This document shows positions 45,298 through 54,629 of a DNA stretch of 64,000 nt, piece after piece. Made by a program: the position numbers and the translations under genes. The notes under the pieces are model-generated. The model was given only the letters and a program-made list of their open reading frames with translations. It was not told the DNA's origin and did not search any database. Source of the DNA: Vibrio splendidus (GTDB lineage: Bacteria; Pseudomonadota; Gammaproteobacteria; Enterobacterales; Vibrionaceae); assembly GCF_003345295.1 (NCBI RefSeq), contig NZ_CP031056.1:1488001-1552000 (forward strand), in the 5' to 3' direction. How positions within the stretch are numbered: position 1 is the first letter of the stretch; each line of letters opens with the position of its first letter.

Positions 45298-45346
45298 ACA
45301 TTTCCACTAATGAAATGTATGCAAGGCTACATTTCCAAAATGGAAA
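45298..45346. promoter_or_regulatory. Two palindromes upstream of yjjI
   Basis: ACATTTC-N7-GAAATGT (45298-45318) and TTTCCA-AAA-TGGAAA (45332-45346) lie 48-96 bp before yjjI. They share ATTTCC and may be operators of one regulator. No FNR consensus was identified here. Regulator unknown. Confidence 0.5.
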
Positions 45347-45367
45347 ACACCATTTGTAACTTAGTAA

Positions 45368-45415
45368 TTTGTGAATAGATAGTTTGTAAATTTTGTGAAT
45401 AGACAGTTTGTAAAT
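45368..45415. repeat. 24-bp tandem duplication in the yjjI upstream region
   Basis: TTTGTGAATAGATAGTTTGT + AAAT (45368-45391) is followed directly by a copy with one change (45392-45415). It sits in the promoter-distal region and could duplicate a binding site. Confidence 0.88.
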
Positions 45416-45580
45416 TGGCCATTTGAAAATTAACGATGGTTGTTTATCGATGATTGTCGTTGGGAAAACTATAAATTAACGGTAGAGCAAAATTTATGGT
45501 GGGAAGGGAAAGAGTGAGCAGAAGAGATTAGGCCCTTTGATTGAACCGTTTAGTTTAAAACGCAAGTGCGTATAAATAGA

Positions 45581-45620
45581 AAACCCACATAACGGATCCA
45601 AAGATCGTTGATGTGGGTTT
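45581..45620 (-). terminator. Terminator of methyltransferase gene
   Basis: AAACCCACAT (45581-45590) pairs with ATGTGGGTTT (45611-45620), and the inner AAC(G)GATC-CAAA-GATCGTT extends the stem. On the minus strand it is followed by TTTTCTATTT. Confidence 0.7.
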
Positions 45621-45699
45621 AGTCAATTAAGCGTGAGTGCGGTTATCTGATCAGCTATCTATACGTCAACTGCAGATACGTCAACTACAGACAAGTGAA

Positions 45700-46299
45700 C
45701 TATAGATGAGGAACCACTTGTTTACGGCCTACACCCATCAGAACCTTCAAAGTACCTTGTGGGGTGTCGATTGAAAACGGTGTTGAGACTTCAACAATCG
45801 AAAAACCTGCTGCGCTCAATACATTCTGGGAGCGCTGTTCGCTGACCCCAAAATCTTCGCTGTCGTTTTCTAAGTACCAATCCCAGTGTACAAAAACCCC
45901 ATCGTTTTCTAACAGAGTATAAATAAGGCTGACCGTATCTTGTAGGTTCGGAATAAAGCCGCATACCGAAGAGGCTACCACTAAGTCAAACTGATTTCTG
46001 AATGCTGGGTGTTGGGCTGCAAGTCCTCGCGATAAGATATCAACGACAGGCTCTACATTAGACAGCTCTTTTTTATCTAACTCTTCAATCATCCCTTCTG
46101 AGATATCGAGAGCGATGATCTCTTTTGCAAAAGGAGATATTTTCTGGCTGAGTAATCCTGTACCACAACCAAAATCAAGGACACGGGTTCCGTTCAAATC
46201 AACGAGCTGTGTTAACTGGTCAAATGCGGACTGTGCGAATACAGCAGTAGCGGGATCGTTATCCCAATCAGGTGCGTACTCGTCCCATTGTTTCGCCAT
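45700..46299 (-). CDS. Class I SAM-dependent methyltransferase
   Basis: 199 residues. SAM-binding motif I VLDFGCGTGLLSQKI, motif II IIALDISEGMIEEL, and FDLVVASSVCGFIPN. Start: ATG at 46299 with GGAGG five bases upstream; the frame is open to 46362 but lacks a site there. WDEYAPDWDNDPA at the N-terminus suggests a small-molecule methyltransferase. Substrate unknown. Divergent from a LysR gene. Confidence 0.87.
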   Translation of the reverse strand: MAKQWDEYAPDWDNDPATAVFAQSAFDQLTQLVDLNGTRVLDFGCGTGLLSQKISPFAKEIIALDISEGMIEELDKKELSNVEPVVDILSRGLAAQHPAFRNQFDLVVASSVCGFIPNLQDTVSLIYTLLENDGVFVHWDWYLENDSEDFGVSEQRSQNVLSAAGFSIVEVSTPFSIDTPQGTLKVLMGVGRKQVVPHL

Positions 46300-46460
46300 C
46301 ATGGCCTCCATCTTTACTTCTTGTAGGTTCGGAACGCCCCCAGAATAAACCAAATTAGTCAATTCGTCATAGAGTTATCATGCAAAGATGGACTATTTCT
46401 AAGATAGTCAGCACAATATTCAGATAATATGCACCGCCACCCGCTCAATATGGAAATGAA

Positions 46461-47339
46461 ATGAACCTTTCTCAAGTCCAAGCCTTTTGTTCTGTTGCTG
46501 ATTTAGGATCCGTCTCTGAAGCTGCGCGACAGCTTGAATGCAACCGAACCAAACTGAGCATGTCGATCAAAGCCTTGGAAAAAGAGTTAGATGTCGAACT
46601 GTTTGTTCGCAGTGGCAACCACGTAGAGCTTTCTGAAGCAGGCAAAGCTATCTACAAAGATTGCGAAGGTATGTTGGTAACGGCAGCACGCATTAAGCAA
46701 ACCTGCTTACATGTTTCAGGTGAATTCAACGCCGAGATTTGGATCGCTCGCGACGATTCCCTACCCGATGAAATGTGGCAAAGTTTATCGCACGCCCTAA
46801 ACAACAAATACCCTTCCACTTCTTTCAACTTCGTTCTCGCTTCTAGTGGCGACTTGGCTAATCTTGTCGAAACTCAGCAAGTTGATTTTGCGTTTGGTGT
46901 CGATTACGAGCGTGTCGACGACCCAAGAATTATCTACAACCCACTCGGCAAGATCCGAATGATGTCGGTATGTAAGAAAGGGCATGATTTGAGTGCGATG
47001 CGAAGAGTGTCGGATGAAGTACTTAGAAATTCGATGCAAGCGACCATGGTTTATCTCAATGAAAAAGATAACCCTGAGCTTGAGCCCTTCTCTCGCCGAT
47101 ACATCGGCTTCTCTAGCTTCGATTTTATGTTGGATACGATTCTACGAGAAGATGCTTGGGGCGTAATGCCTGAGCCATTGATACGCCATTTATTGCGCGA
47201 ACAAGAATTGGCGGTGATCAAGCACACTTATGGTCTAACTCAAGAAGACTACTGTATGTTTACTGCGGCAGGTATGGCGGAACACCCAGGTATGAATTGG
47301 TTAGCGGATCAGATCAGCGATTACTTGTTTGATTTCTAA
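46461..47339 (+). CDS. LysR-family transcriptional regulator
   Basis: 292 residues. HTH at about 1-60: MNLSQVQAFCSVADLGSVSE, then AARQLECNRTKLSMSIKALE. The substrate-binding domain follows (YPSTSFNFVLASSGDLANLV). It is divergent from the methyltransferase gene over a 161-bp region and might regulate it. Effector not inferable. Confidence 0.87.
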   Translation: MNLSQVQAFCSVADLGSVSEAARQLECNRTKLSMSIKALEKELDVELFVRSGNHVELSEAGKAIYKDCEGMLVTAARIKQTCLHVSGEFNAEIWIARDDSLPDEMWQSLSHALNNKYPSTSFNFVLASSGDLANLVETQQVDFAFGVDYERVDDPRIIYNPLGKIRMMSVCKKGHDLSAMRRVSDEVLRNSMQATMVYLNEKDNPELEPFSRRYIGFSSFDFMLDTILREDAWGVMPEPLIRHLLREQELAVIKHTYGLTQEDYCMFTAAGMAEHPGMNWLADQISDYLFDF

Positions 47340-47400
47340 AGTGTCAGATAATGCTCTATCTCAACACTTAAAATCATCTAACAAATAGAAAGCTCTCTCT

Positions 47401-47757
47401 TTAGAAGACCATCACGTGATCCACTAAATAACGTCCGTCTTCTTCAACCAACACCATTTCTGCCACAAACTCGCCTTTCGCAATGGTATACGCTTGTTTC
47501 CAAACAAAGGCGATGGAATCGGAGCGTCTGAATAACGCCACAGGCTCACGTTCAGCAAAAAATCCGTTGCTGTGCTGATAATGATGACACACCTTCGCTA
47601 GATACTCAGGCGTCACAATATCCTTCATGCGCTGCGTAAAATCTCGGCAGTGCTGAGCATGGTCAACCTTGGTTGAACCATCCATCAAGTTGTCCATGAT
47701 CGGGTTAGCAATCGCCCACAACTCGCTATCGTTGAGATCATCAAATTTCATCTTCAT
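47401..47757 (-). CDS. Hypothetical protein, NTF2-like appearance
   Basis: 118 residues, soluble. LNDSELWAIANPIMDNLMDG, a conserved YLAKVCHHYQHSNG, FFAEREPVALFRRSD and FVAEMVLVEEDGRYLVDHVMVF at the end. Alternation of helices then strands resembles the NTF2/SnoaL fold, but I name no family. ATG at 47757 after AAGGA. Convergent with the LysR gene. Confidence 0.65.
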   Translation of the reverse strand: MKMKFDDLNDSELWAIANPIMDNLMDGSTKVDHAQHCRDFTQRMKDIVTPEYLAKVCHHYQHSNGFFAEREPVALFRRSDSIAFVWKQAYTIAKGEFVAEMVLVEEDGRYLVDHVMVF

Positions 47758-48111
47758 CCATTCCTTTTCAAGTTCAACTCAGCTCTACGCCCAAGGTTCA
47801 AACCCAAGTTTAAGCTATAAGATTTCAGCGCGATTTCTGTAACCCTAACAGCCTGATCCTTTACACAGCTAGCTATGAGACCTTCACAACCTATGTGTTT
47901 TATTAATCATAAACCATTTAACGCCAGTTTCACATTTTCTGAAAAACAGTCATCGTCAACTTTACTGACACCAGAATTTACCCATAAGCCGTTGAATAGT
48001 AAGAACTTGAATATAAAACGAGTTACCGACATATAAACGTCATCAGATAAAGTTTGTAAAGCTAGCTCAATATTAGAACAATGAAGTTATCAAAAACATC
48101 TGGAAAATATT
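47758..48111. other. Intergenic region without recognised features
   Basis: Some 350 bp between divergent genes; AT-rich toward the right. No clear RNA, operator or repeat seen beyond likely promoters. Confidence 0.5.
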
Positions 48112-49008
48112 ATGTGTGACAGGAAAAGCCAAAACGAAAACCGAGTACTATTGTTCTCAGCCCTTTTAGCATCAGGCTTCGCAATTGGCGGATTGGTGTT
48201 GGGTCTTCTCGTTGGCTCTCTAGTCATAGTATTTGACGGTGTCTATTCTCTTATCAGCTTACTGTTAACTTTATTGTCACTAGCTGCTTCGAAATACATT
48301 AATCGCCCATCAGACAGGGAGTTCCCGTTCGGTCGAGCCATCATTGAGCCCATCGTAATCGCGATTAAAGCGATTGTGATTCTGCTTGTGGTCGGTTATT
48401 CGCTTTACTCTGCGATTGGTGCTCTGATGACAGGTGGTCGTGAAGTCGATGCTTCTATCGCAACTCTGTTTGGTATTTTCAACGTATTGGGTTGTGGTTA
48501 CGCTTGGTGGTACATCGCCAACAAGAGCAAACGCATTTCTTCAGGTTTGATTCAAGCTGAGTCAAAACAGTGGCAAATGGATACGCTTTTGAGTGTGGCA
48601 GTTACGGCAGGTTTCGTTGTTGCTTGGTTGGTGGCTTACTCTCCGTTTGCTGAATACGCGGTATATGCCGACCCTATGATGATGTTGCTGATGTCTTTCT
48701 ACTTCATCAAAGTGCCGTTCGACATGCTACGTGAAGCAATGCGTGAGCTGCTAATGATGTCGGCAACCAAAGATATTTGTGACGCGGTAGATAAGAATGT
48801 TGTCGCTGTGGACAAAGATGCGGACCAAGATTTGGAGCTAATGGGTGTGACTAAAGTTGGTCCTGAATTAAGAATCAATGTTGATATTCATACCAACGAC
48901 CAACAAGCGATTGCGGTCGATGATATTGAACGCACGCGCCGCCAACTTAAGCGACGCCTATCTAAGATGCCTTATGAGCTTCAATTGAACCTCAATATCG
49001 CGAGCTAA
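48112..49008 (+). CDS. Cation diffusion facilitator family transporter
   Basis: 298 residues with about six membrane segments. The second-segment metal site is FDGVYSLISL; a second site, in the fifth, is AESKQWQMDTLLS with Asp. YADPMMMLLMSFYFIKVPFDML precedes a cytoplasmic domain with VTKVGPELRINVDIHTN. The first position that is His in many zinc carriers is not present (VIVFDGVY), suggesting another metal such as iron or manganese, which is inference. No strong ribosome site; the preceding A/T-rich leader ends GGAAAATATT. Confidence 0.85.
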   Translation: MCDRKSQNENRVLLFSALLASGFAIGGLVLGLLVGSLVIVFDGVYSLISLLLTLLSLAASKYINRPSDREFPFGRAIIEPIVIAIKAIVILLVVGYSLYSAIGALMTGGREVDASIATLFGIFNVLGCGYAWWYIANKSKRISSGLIQAESKQWQMDTLLSVAVTAGFVVAWLVAYSPFAEYAVYADPMMMLLMSFYFIKVPFDMLREAMRELLMMSATKDICDAVDKNVVAVDKDADQDLELMGVTKVGPELRINVDIHTNDQQAIAVDDIERTRRQLKRRLSKMPYELQLNLNIAS

Positions 49009-49033
49009 GAGCATTCTCTCTTAAGTTCAACAC

Positions 49034-49960
49034 TCAAGACTGAACCTCTTCAGAAGCCGACGCCTTAACCGTCGGCTTTTTGTCTCTGGTTACCCACCAG
49101 CAAGCCAATGAACCGATCGTCACCATACAAACGCCCTGCCAAAAACTCATGCTCAATGACAAACCTAGAATCATAGAAGACAGTAAGGTCGCGAAGATTG
49201 GCGTAAAGTAAGACATGGTTGCAAGAAACACCATATTCCCCCCCAGAATCGCCGTGTTCCAAAGCGCGTAACCAGCCCCCATACAAGCCCCAGCAAGCAC
49301 TAAGTCAATCGCAGCACTTGAAGTCATCACCATGCCGGTTTCATCACTCAATGCGTATTTGATCCACAGAGTGACCGCAGTAGCGATAAAGAAAAGCACA
49401 ATCGCATTCTGCCCTTTAGCAACGCGTTGGGTGTAATTGCAATATACCGCCCAAATAATCGCGCCGAAGAATGCCATCGAATAGGTTTTAGGATTAGTCG
49501 CAATATTAGCCGCGATTTGCTCGACAGAAAGCCCCTGATCGCCACTGATACTCCAAGCCACGCCAAAGAACGCTAAGACGATACTTGGATAAACCAACCA
49601 GTTAATTTTTTTGTCACTCAACAGCACCGCAAACAACACCGTCAGTGCCGGCCACAGATAGTTAATTACGGCCATCTCTATCGCTTGATGTCGGCTGTTC
49701 GCCATTCCCAAAGCCAGAGCCAGGAAAATCTCATAACAAACGAACAAGGCGCCGCCAATCAGCAGGTAAGACTTAGAAAAACGTGACAGCTTTGGTAACC
49801 CCATAACACAGACCAACAACAGCGAACTCACCGTATAAAGACTGGCTGCACCACCAATTGGACCTAGCTGTTCTGAGACACTACGAGACAGAGCAATCAA
49901 ACAGCTCCATAGTAAAATGGCGATAATGCCGTAGCAGCTATAACGATGAGATTTCAGCAC
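49034..49960 (-). CDS. yddG: Aromatic amino acid exporter, YddG/EamA family
   Basis: 308 residues, about ten membrane segments in two EamA halves. Family-like text: YSCYGIIAILLWSCLIALSRSVSEQLGPIGGAA, AVINYLWPALTVLFAVLLSDKKI, and NTAILGGNMVFLATMSYFTPIFATLLSSMILG. YddG exports phenylalanine and other aromatic compounds. Convergent with the CDF gene; the last codons carry the CDF gene's terminator. Confidence 0.88.
   Translation of the reverse strand: MLKSHRYSCYGIIAILLWSCLIALSRSVSEQLGPIGGAASLYTVSSLLLVCVMGLPKLSRFSKSYLLIGGALFVCYEIFLALALGMANSRHQAIEMAVINYLWPALTVLFAVLLSDKKINWLVYPSIVLAFFGVAWSISGDQGLSVEQIAANIATNPKTYSMAFFGAIIWAVYCNYTQRVAKGQNAIVLFFIATAVTLWIKYALSDETGMVMTSSAAIDLVLAGACMGAGYALWNTAILGGNMVFLATMSYFTPIFATLLSSMILGLSLSMSFWQGVCMVTIGSLACWWVTRDKKPTVKASASEEVQS
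49055..49082 (+). terminator. CDF gene terminator, inside the yddG coding end
   Basis: AGCCGACG (49055-49062) pairs with CGTCGGCT (49070-49077), followed by TTTTTG. It stops the plus-strand transcript but lies within the yddG reading frame (49034-49960). Confidence 0.8.
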
Positions 49961-50081
49961 GCCTTTTCCTTTATCTATTTTTGATGGTCACTCTATGGTT
50001 AAACCAAGTTCATAATAATTGGCCGAGTACATTTTCGTACTCGGCCATCAACACTTTGTTTACAAAGCATCTATCAATTAA

Positions 50082-50756
50082 CTAAGCCAACAGCAAAGCT
50101 TGTAAGTCAGCCAGAGACTTAACCTGATAATGAGGGTTAATTCCTGCTGGCGTCGCTTTCTCTTGGCTGTTCAACCAACAGGTCTCAATACCAAAATCCA
50201 AGCCACCTAAAATATCAGAGTGTGGGTTGTCCCCGACCATCAATACTCTTTGCTTTGATGGCAATCCAATCAGCTTGTGTGCATGCTCAAAAATTTCCGC
50301 GTCTGGTTTAGCGACACCGACTTCCTCAGAAATGATCACATGGTCAAAGTAGTCTGTCATTCCTGTTCGTTCCAAACGGATTGACTGCAGCTCTGTGAAA
50401 CCATTGGTGATGATACCCATGTTCACTTTGCCTTTTAACGACTCCATCAACTCTTTTGCACCAGGAAGCAGAGAACAGATGTCTGCCATTGCGGCTAAAA
50501 AGGCACTGTTTAGTGCTGCCGTTGTTGTCTCTAACTTTGTTGCCCAGCTTTCAAAACGCGCGTGCTTCAGTTGTGCCGCTGTAATACGGCCATCTTGGTA
50601 ATCGACCCATAACGGCAAATTAACCTCTTGATAAACTGAATAATCCTGTTCGCTAAAGTCCACGCCAAAACGGGAGAACATCAGCTTCATTCCTTGAAAA
50701 GCATCAAAGTGGAACAATGTTTCATCTGCATCAAAGAATATCCAATCGTACTTCAT
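50082..50756 (-). CDS. yjjG: Pyrimidine 5'-nucleotidase YjjG (HAD family)
   Basis: 224 residues (E. coli YjjG 225). HAD motif I FFDADETLFHFDAF, motif II IITNGFTELQ, Lys in GVAKPDAEIFEHA, and motif IV MVGDNPHSDILGG. House-cleaning of non-canonical pyrimidine nucleotides in the cytoplasm. Single gene, ATG at 50756. Confidence 0.93.
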   Translation of the reverse strand: MKYDWIFFDADETLFHFDAFQGMKLMFSRFGVDFSEQDYSVYQEVNLPLWVDYQDGRITAAQLKHARFESWATKLETTTAALNSAFLAAMADICSLLPGAKELMESLKGKVNMGIITNGFTELQSIRLERTGMTDYFDHVIISEEVGVAKPDAEIFEHAHKLIGLPSKQRVLMVGDNPHSDILGGLDFGIETCWLNSQEKATPAGINPHYQVKSLADLQALLLA

Positions 50757-50969
50757 TTTATTTCCTATTATTCGCGCGGTTGAGCAGTGCTTGTATTTAT
50801 TTTCTCATTGCCTCAAAGGCCAGATGTGCATTCTACTATCATTTTTGTGAGCCTGAATATAGTTCTAAGAATTTATAGAAAACAAGCAACAAGTCATGAT
50901 GTATCGCAAATTTTGCCACATATTAAACCAATACCATACAAGAAATACACTTAAGTACCGGGAGGTACC

Positions 50970-51155
50970 ATGAAGCACTTCTTACCGTCATCCGTCATGC
51001 TCACCCCATTCCTTGTTAAGTATTATGATGAAGAACCAGAAGACACCTCTGACGTCTTAGATACCGATGAGTATCAACAACCTCAAATTGAAGCTAACGA
51101 TGACTCACGCAAACCATCGACACAAACTGAACTTGAACCGATGTTGAGTGAATAG
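50970..51155 (+). CDS. Small acidic protein, 61 aa
   Basis: ATG follows a very strong Shine-Dalgarno GGGAGG at correct spacing. N-terminal MKHFLPSSVMLTPFLVKYYD is moderately hydrophobic; the rest is acidic and likely disordered (EEPEDTSDVLDTDEYQQPQI and so on). No family recognised. The ribosome site is the main support. Confidence 0.6.
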   Translation: MKHFLPSSVMLTPFLVKYYDEEPEDTSDVLDTDEYQQPQIEANDDSRKPSTQTELEPMLSE

Positions 51156-51286
51156 CCTTTACCTTTCATGACTATGGAACGCCATTCTGTTCTTAAATTA
51201 ATCAATAGTTCGCTTTCCATTACTGACAATAAACACATAAGAAAACCATAAAAACGATTGCTATATGAGCCCTATCACAACGCATA

Positions 51287-51299
51287 ACCACAAAGTGGT
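51287..51299. promoter_or_regulatory. Palindromes upstream of the alcohol dehydrogenase
   Basis: ACCAC-AAA-GTGGT (51287-51299) and GGTCGACC (51330-51337) are inverted repeats in the 240-bp gap before the dehydrogenase. Either may be an operator. The regulator is unknown. Confidence 0.4.
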
Positions 51300-51394
51300 A
51301 GTTCGGAATCAAAGTTGTTCCAGATCAATGGTCGACCAGTTGATTGCCGACAACATGTAGGAAATTAAAAAATCATAATTAACGGAGTTTTCCA

Positions 51395-52543
51395 ATGTCT
51401 ACTGCATTTTACATCCCTACAATCAACTTCATGGGTACTGGCTGTTTGAAAGATGCTGCTGATAGCATTCAGTCTCAAGGCTTCAAAAAAGGTCTGATCG
51501 TAACGGATAAGATCCTTAACCAAATTGGCGTAGTTAAACAGGTACAAGACCTACTTAGCCAACGTGGCGTAGACGCAGTTGTATTCGATGGTACTCAACC
51601 AAACCCAACCATCACTAACGTGAACGATGGTCTTGAGTTACTGACTGACAACGATTGTGATTTCGTTGTTTCACTAGGTGGCGGTTCTCCACACGACTGT
51701 GCAAAAGGTATCGCGTTAGTTGCTTCTAACGGCGGCAAGATTGCTGATTACGAAGGCGTTGACCAGTCTGAAAAGCCAATGATGCCTCTAATTGCTATCA
51801 ACACAACAGCAGGTACAGCTTCTGAAATGACGCGTTTCTGCATCATTACTGACGAAGCTCGTCACATTAAGATGGCTATCGTTGATAAGCACACAACACC
51901 ACTTATCTCAGTAAACGATCCTGAGTTGATGCTTGCTAAACCTGCATCACTAACGGCAGCAACAGGCATGGACGCGTTAACACACGCAATCGAAGCTTAC
52001 GTTTCTATCGCTGCAACGCCAATCACAGACGCAGTAGCGATTAAAGCGATTGAACTTGTGCAAGCACACCTAAGAACAGCCGTAGCGCACGGTGAAGACA
52101 TTGAAGCTCGTGAGCAAATGGCTTACGCACAATTCATGGCTGGCATGGCATTCAACAACGCTTCTCTTGGCTATGTTCATGCAATGGCACACCAACTGGG
52201 TGGTTTCTACGACCTTCCACACGGTGTATGTAACGCTATCTTGCTACCACACGTTCAACGCTATAACGCGCAAGTTTGTCCAGAGCGTCTACGTGATGTT
52301 GCAAAAGCGATGGGTGTGAATGTTGAAGGTATGACAGCAGAGCAAGGCGCAGAAGCAGCTATCAACGCGATTGTTCAACTAGCAAATGACGTGAACATCC
52401 CAACAGGTATTGCTCAACTTGGTGCTAAGCTAGAAGACATCCCGACTCTGTCTGACAACGCACTAAAAGACGCTTGTGGTTTCACTAACCCTAAACAAGC
52501 AACTCATGAAGAAATCTCAGCGATCTTCGAAGCGGCAATGTAA
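51395..52543 (+). CDS. Iron-containing alcohol dehydrogenase
   Basis: 382 residues, length of the type-III iron alcohol dehydrogenases (YiaY/AdhB). NAD-binding VVSLGGGSPHDCAKGIA; iron ligands in GMDALTHAIEAYVS, and the pair of histidines in GYVHAMAHQLGGFYDLPHGVCNA. TTAGTASEMTRFCII also conserved. Likely reduces acetaldehyde or oxidises ethanol with NAD(H). Strong codon bias suggests high expression. ATG after ACGGAG. Ends with a strong terminator. Confidence 0.93.
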   Translation: MSTAFYIPTINFMGTGCLKDAADSIQSQGFKKGLIVTDKILNQIGVVKQVQDLLSQRGVDAVVFDGTQPNPTITNVNDGLELLTDNDCDFVVSLGGGSPHDCAKGIALVASNGGKIADYEGVDQSEKPMMPLIAINTTAGTASEMTRFCIITDEARHIKMAIVDKHTTPLISVNDPELMLAKPASLTAATGMDALTHAIEAYVSIAATPITDAVAIKAIELVQAHLRTAVAHGEDIEAREQMAYAQFMAGMAFNNASLGYVHAMAHQLGGFYDLPHGVCNAILLPHVQRYNAQVCPERLRDVAKAMGVNVEGMTAEQGAEAAINAIVQLANDVNIPTGIAQLGAKLEDIPTLSDNALKDACGFTNPKQATHEEISAIFEAAM

Positions 52544-52576
52544 TCTAGATACAAGTCATTTCTTATAGCTAACACA

Positions 52577-52609
52577 AACGGGCTCACCTTCTGAGCCCGT
52601 TTTCTTTTA
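52577..52609 (+). terminator. Alcohol dehydrogenase terminator
   Basis: AACGGGCTCA (52577-52586) pairs with TGAGCCCGTT (52592-52601), loop CCTTC, followed by TTCTTTT. Confidence 0.9.
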
Positions 52610-52751
52610 TCTTCCTGTCTCTTTCAATTCTTTGCCTTCATAGCCAACCAAGAGCGACGAATCACTAGCTGCTCACTACTAAAAAGTCGCATTGTTGCGA
52701 TCGCTTGGTTATAGTCAAACTATTGATATATAGAATGACAAACAGGTTCCA

Positions 52752-53675
52752 TTGAGTCGTTGGATAGTTAGCACCTCATTATTAGCTTCACTCGTTGCCC
52801 ACTCCGCTCAAGCAGAGGAACAAAATGAGTGTCACAGTCAACCGCTAGAAGACGCCCCTGTCGAAAAGGCCTACCACTACCTAAACAGTAAATTTTGCCA
52901 ACCCGCATTATGGTTTGACAGTTTCTTTGTCGATGACCGCATTACCGAAGATGCTCGAGCGGGCACTTCTATCCGTTGGTACAACGATTTTATCTATTCA
53001 GAAGGTGGCGATGTTGATTACTCAACCAAGCTCAACGCACGCTTGCACCTGCCTTTTGTTAGTAAACGACTGAAGTTAATCTATGAATCGGTTGGCGATG
53101 AAGAGTTCTTGGATTTCTTTCCACAAGATTCAGAGGAATTAGAGAGCGCACTCGGCCTACGTTACGATGCTTATGCCAAGGGTTATAGTAGCTTCAATAT
53201 TAAAGCGACATTGCGTCCGCGGATTGAAGCTCGTTATCGCTTTACCTACCCTCTCACTACCGATGCCGTATTCAGGCTGACCCAACGTGTGTATCAAGAG
53301 AAGCAAGAAACTGGCGAGATCACCGATATCGATTTTGATCTTTCTTTGAGTGATGACTTCTTAGCACGATGGTCGAACTTTGCAGGTTATAACGACGACC
53401 TTAAAGGCTGGGAGTACGGAACGGGACTGACTTTGTATCACTATCTTTCTCAAGACCAAGCTCTGCAATACAGCGCGACGATTACAGCAACCAGCGAGCC
53501 GTATAACCACTACGAATATTCACAAGTGTCGATAACCTACCGAGAAAACGTTTGGAAAGAGTGGCTGTTCTACGAATTGATTCCGCGTTATCAATGGGAA
53601 CGAGAGCCTTATGAAAAACACACCGAAGAAGCCAACATCACCCTTAGGCTTGAAGTCTTGTTCAACAATGTCTAG
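52752..53675 (+). CDS. Secreted, probably outer-membrane protein, unknown family
   Basis: 307 residues with a signal peptide (MSRWIVSTSLLASLVAHSAQ, cleaved near AEE). The rest alternates short strands rich in aromatic residues (RTIRPRIEARYRFTYP type pattern), suggesting a beta-barrel of about ten to twelve strands; C-terminal sequence ends LRLEVLFNNV. Two early cysteines (NECHSQ, KFCQP) may form a disulfide. Start appears to be TTG at 52752 with AGG upstream. No function assigned. Confidence 0.7.
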   Translation: MSRWIVSTSLLASLVAHSAQAEEQNECHSQPLEDAPVEKAYHYLNSKFCQPALWFDSFFVDDRITEDARAGTSIRWYNDFIYSEGGDVDYSTKLNARLHLPFVSKRLKLIYESVGDEEFLDFFPQDSEELESALGLRYDAYAKGYSSFNIKATLRPRIEARYRFTYPLTTDAVFRLTQRVYQEKQETGEITDIDFDLSLSDDFLARWSNFAGYNDDLKGWEYGTGLTLYHYLSQDQALQYSATITATSEPYNHYEYSQVSITYRENVWKEWLFYELIPRYQWEREPYEKHTEEANITLRLEVLFNNV

Positions 53676-53736
53676 TGGAACAGTATCTAGTGAGTGTTTG
53701 TGAGATTTGGGCATCGTTAGATAGGAACCGAGGCAC

Positions 53737-53765
53737 AAAAAAGCACATCATGTGATGTGCTTTTT
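53737..53765. terminator. Bidirectional terminator
   Basis: A-run then GCACATCA pairs with TGATGTGC then T-run, between convergent genes. Confidence 0.88.
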
Positions 53766-53794
53766 CAGTTCTATATAAGGCTTAAGTTGTAGTC

Positions 53795-54229
53795 TTAACC
53801 CTTGTAGTTTCTTACTCGTGCCGCTTCTGCTTCACGCTTGTCGACGACCGTTTTACCGATTGGCGCCAATGAGATAACCGCAAGCTTAAGGTGCTGAATC
53901 GCAAACGGAATACCGATGATAGTAATGAAACACGCTACTGCTGACATGATGTGACCAATCGCCAACCAGATTCCTGCAAATAAGAACCAAATGATGTTAC
54001 CAATCAGACCTAGTGGGCTGGTACCGATGTCAGTTTCATTAGTCAATTCATCACGTGAAATCGCTTCTTGACCAAATGGGAAGAATGAGAAGTTACCCAT
54101 TACAAAACACGCTCTACCCCATGGAATACCAACGATGGTGAGGAATGCGAGCAGTCCGAAGAACCACCATGCCAGTCCCATAAATACGCCACCAAACAGA
54201 AACCAAATGATGTTTCCTATTGTTCTCAT
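53795..54229 (-). CDS. yccF: YccF-family inner-membrane protein
   Basis: 144 residues (E. coli YccF 148). Two repeated modules: IGNIIWFLFGGVFMGLAWWF and IGNIIWFLFAGIWLAIGHIM, each followed by a segment ending in GIPWGRA or GIPFAIQH. Start ATG at 54229 with GGAGAAG upstream; the frame is open to 54304 but with no site. Function not known. Confidence 0.9.
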   Translation of the reverse strand: MRTIGNIIWFLFGGVFMGLAWWFFGLLAFLTIVGIPWGRACFVMGNFSFFPFGQEAISRDELTNETDIGTSPLGLIGNIIWFLFAGIWLAIGHIMSAVACFITIIGIPFAIQHLKLAVISLAPIGKTVVDKREAEAARVRNYKG

Positions 54230-54476
54230 GTTGTCTTCTCCAAATCTTTGAATGCTGTTTATTTCATATGCCGAATAAGGCAATACTTGTTCTAATAGGT
54301 TCATTATTATTGAGTCTTTATGAACCGCTTATGAATCGCCTACATTTTATGTGATTGATACACACCACGAAACGCTAAATCCGCATAGGGATCATCGATT
54401 TTATTTGATACCATGTTCGTAGATTTTTAGTATCACAAAGCTAAACAGCTACAACAACTAATTTAAGGCCGAACTT

Positions 54477-54602
54477 ATGAACAACACTGAGCAACCTAAA
54501 AAGAAAATGAAAAACTGGGTGCCAATCGTCTTCTTCGGACTTCTCAGCACAGTGCCTGTATTCATGTTTTTAGTCGACGTGTACATCAACCAATACATGT
54601 AA
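54477..54602 (+). CDS. Small single-pass membrane protein, 41 aa
   Basis: ATG at 54477 preceded by TTTAAGGCC. Basic N-terminus (MNNTEQPKKKMKNW) then one membrane segment of about 20 residues (VPIVFFGLLSTVPVFMFLVD) and a short tail. No family known to me. It is followed by a perfect 12-bp hairpin, which supports a discrete transcript. Confidence 0.6.
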   Translation: MNNTEQPKKKMKNWVPIVFFGLLSTVPVFMFLVDVYINQYM

Positions 54603-54629
54603 CAAATCCCCGTCATCTTATCGGCGTAA

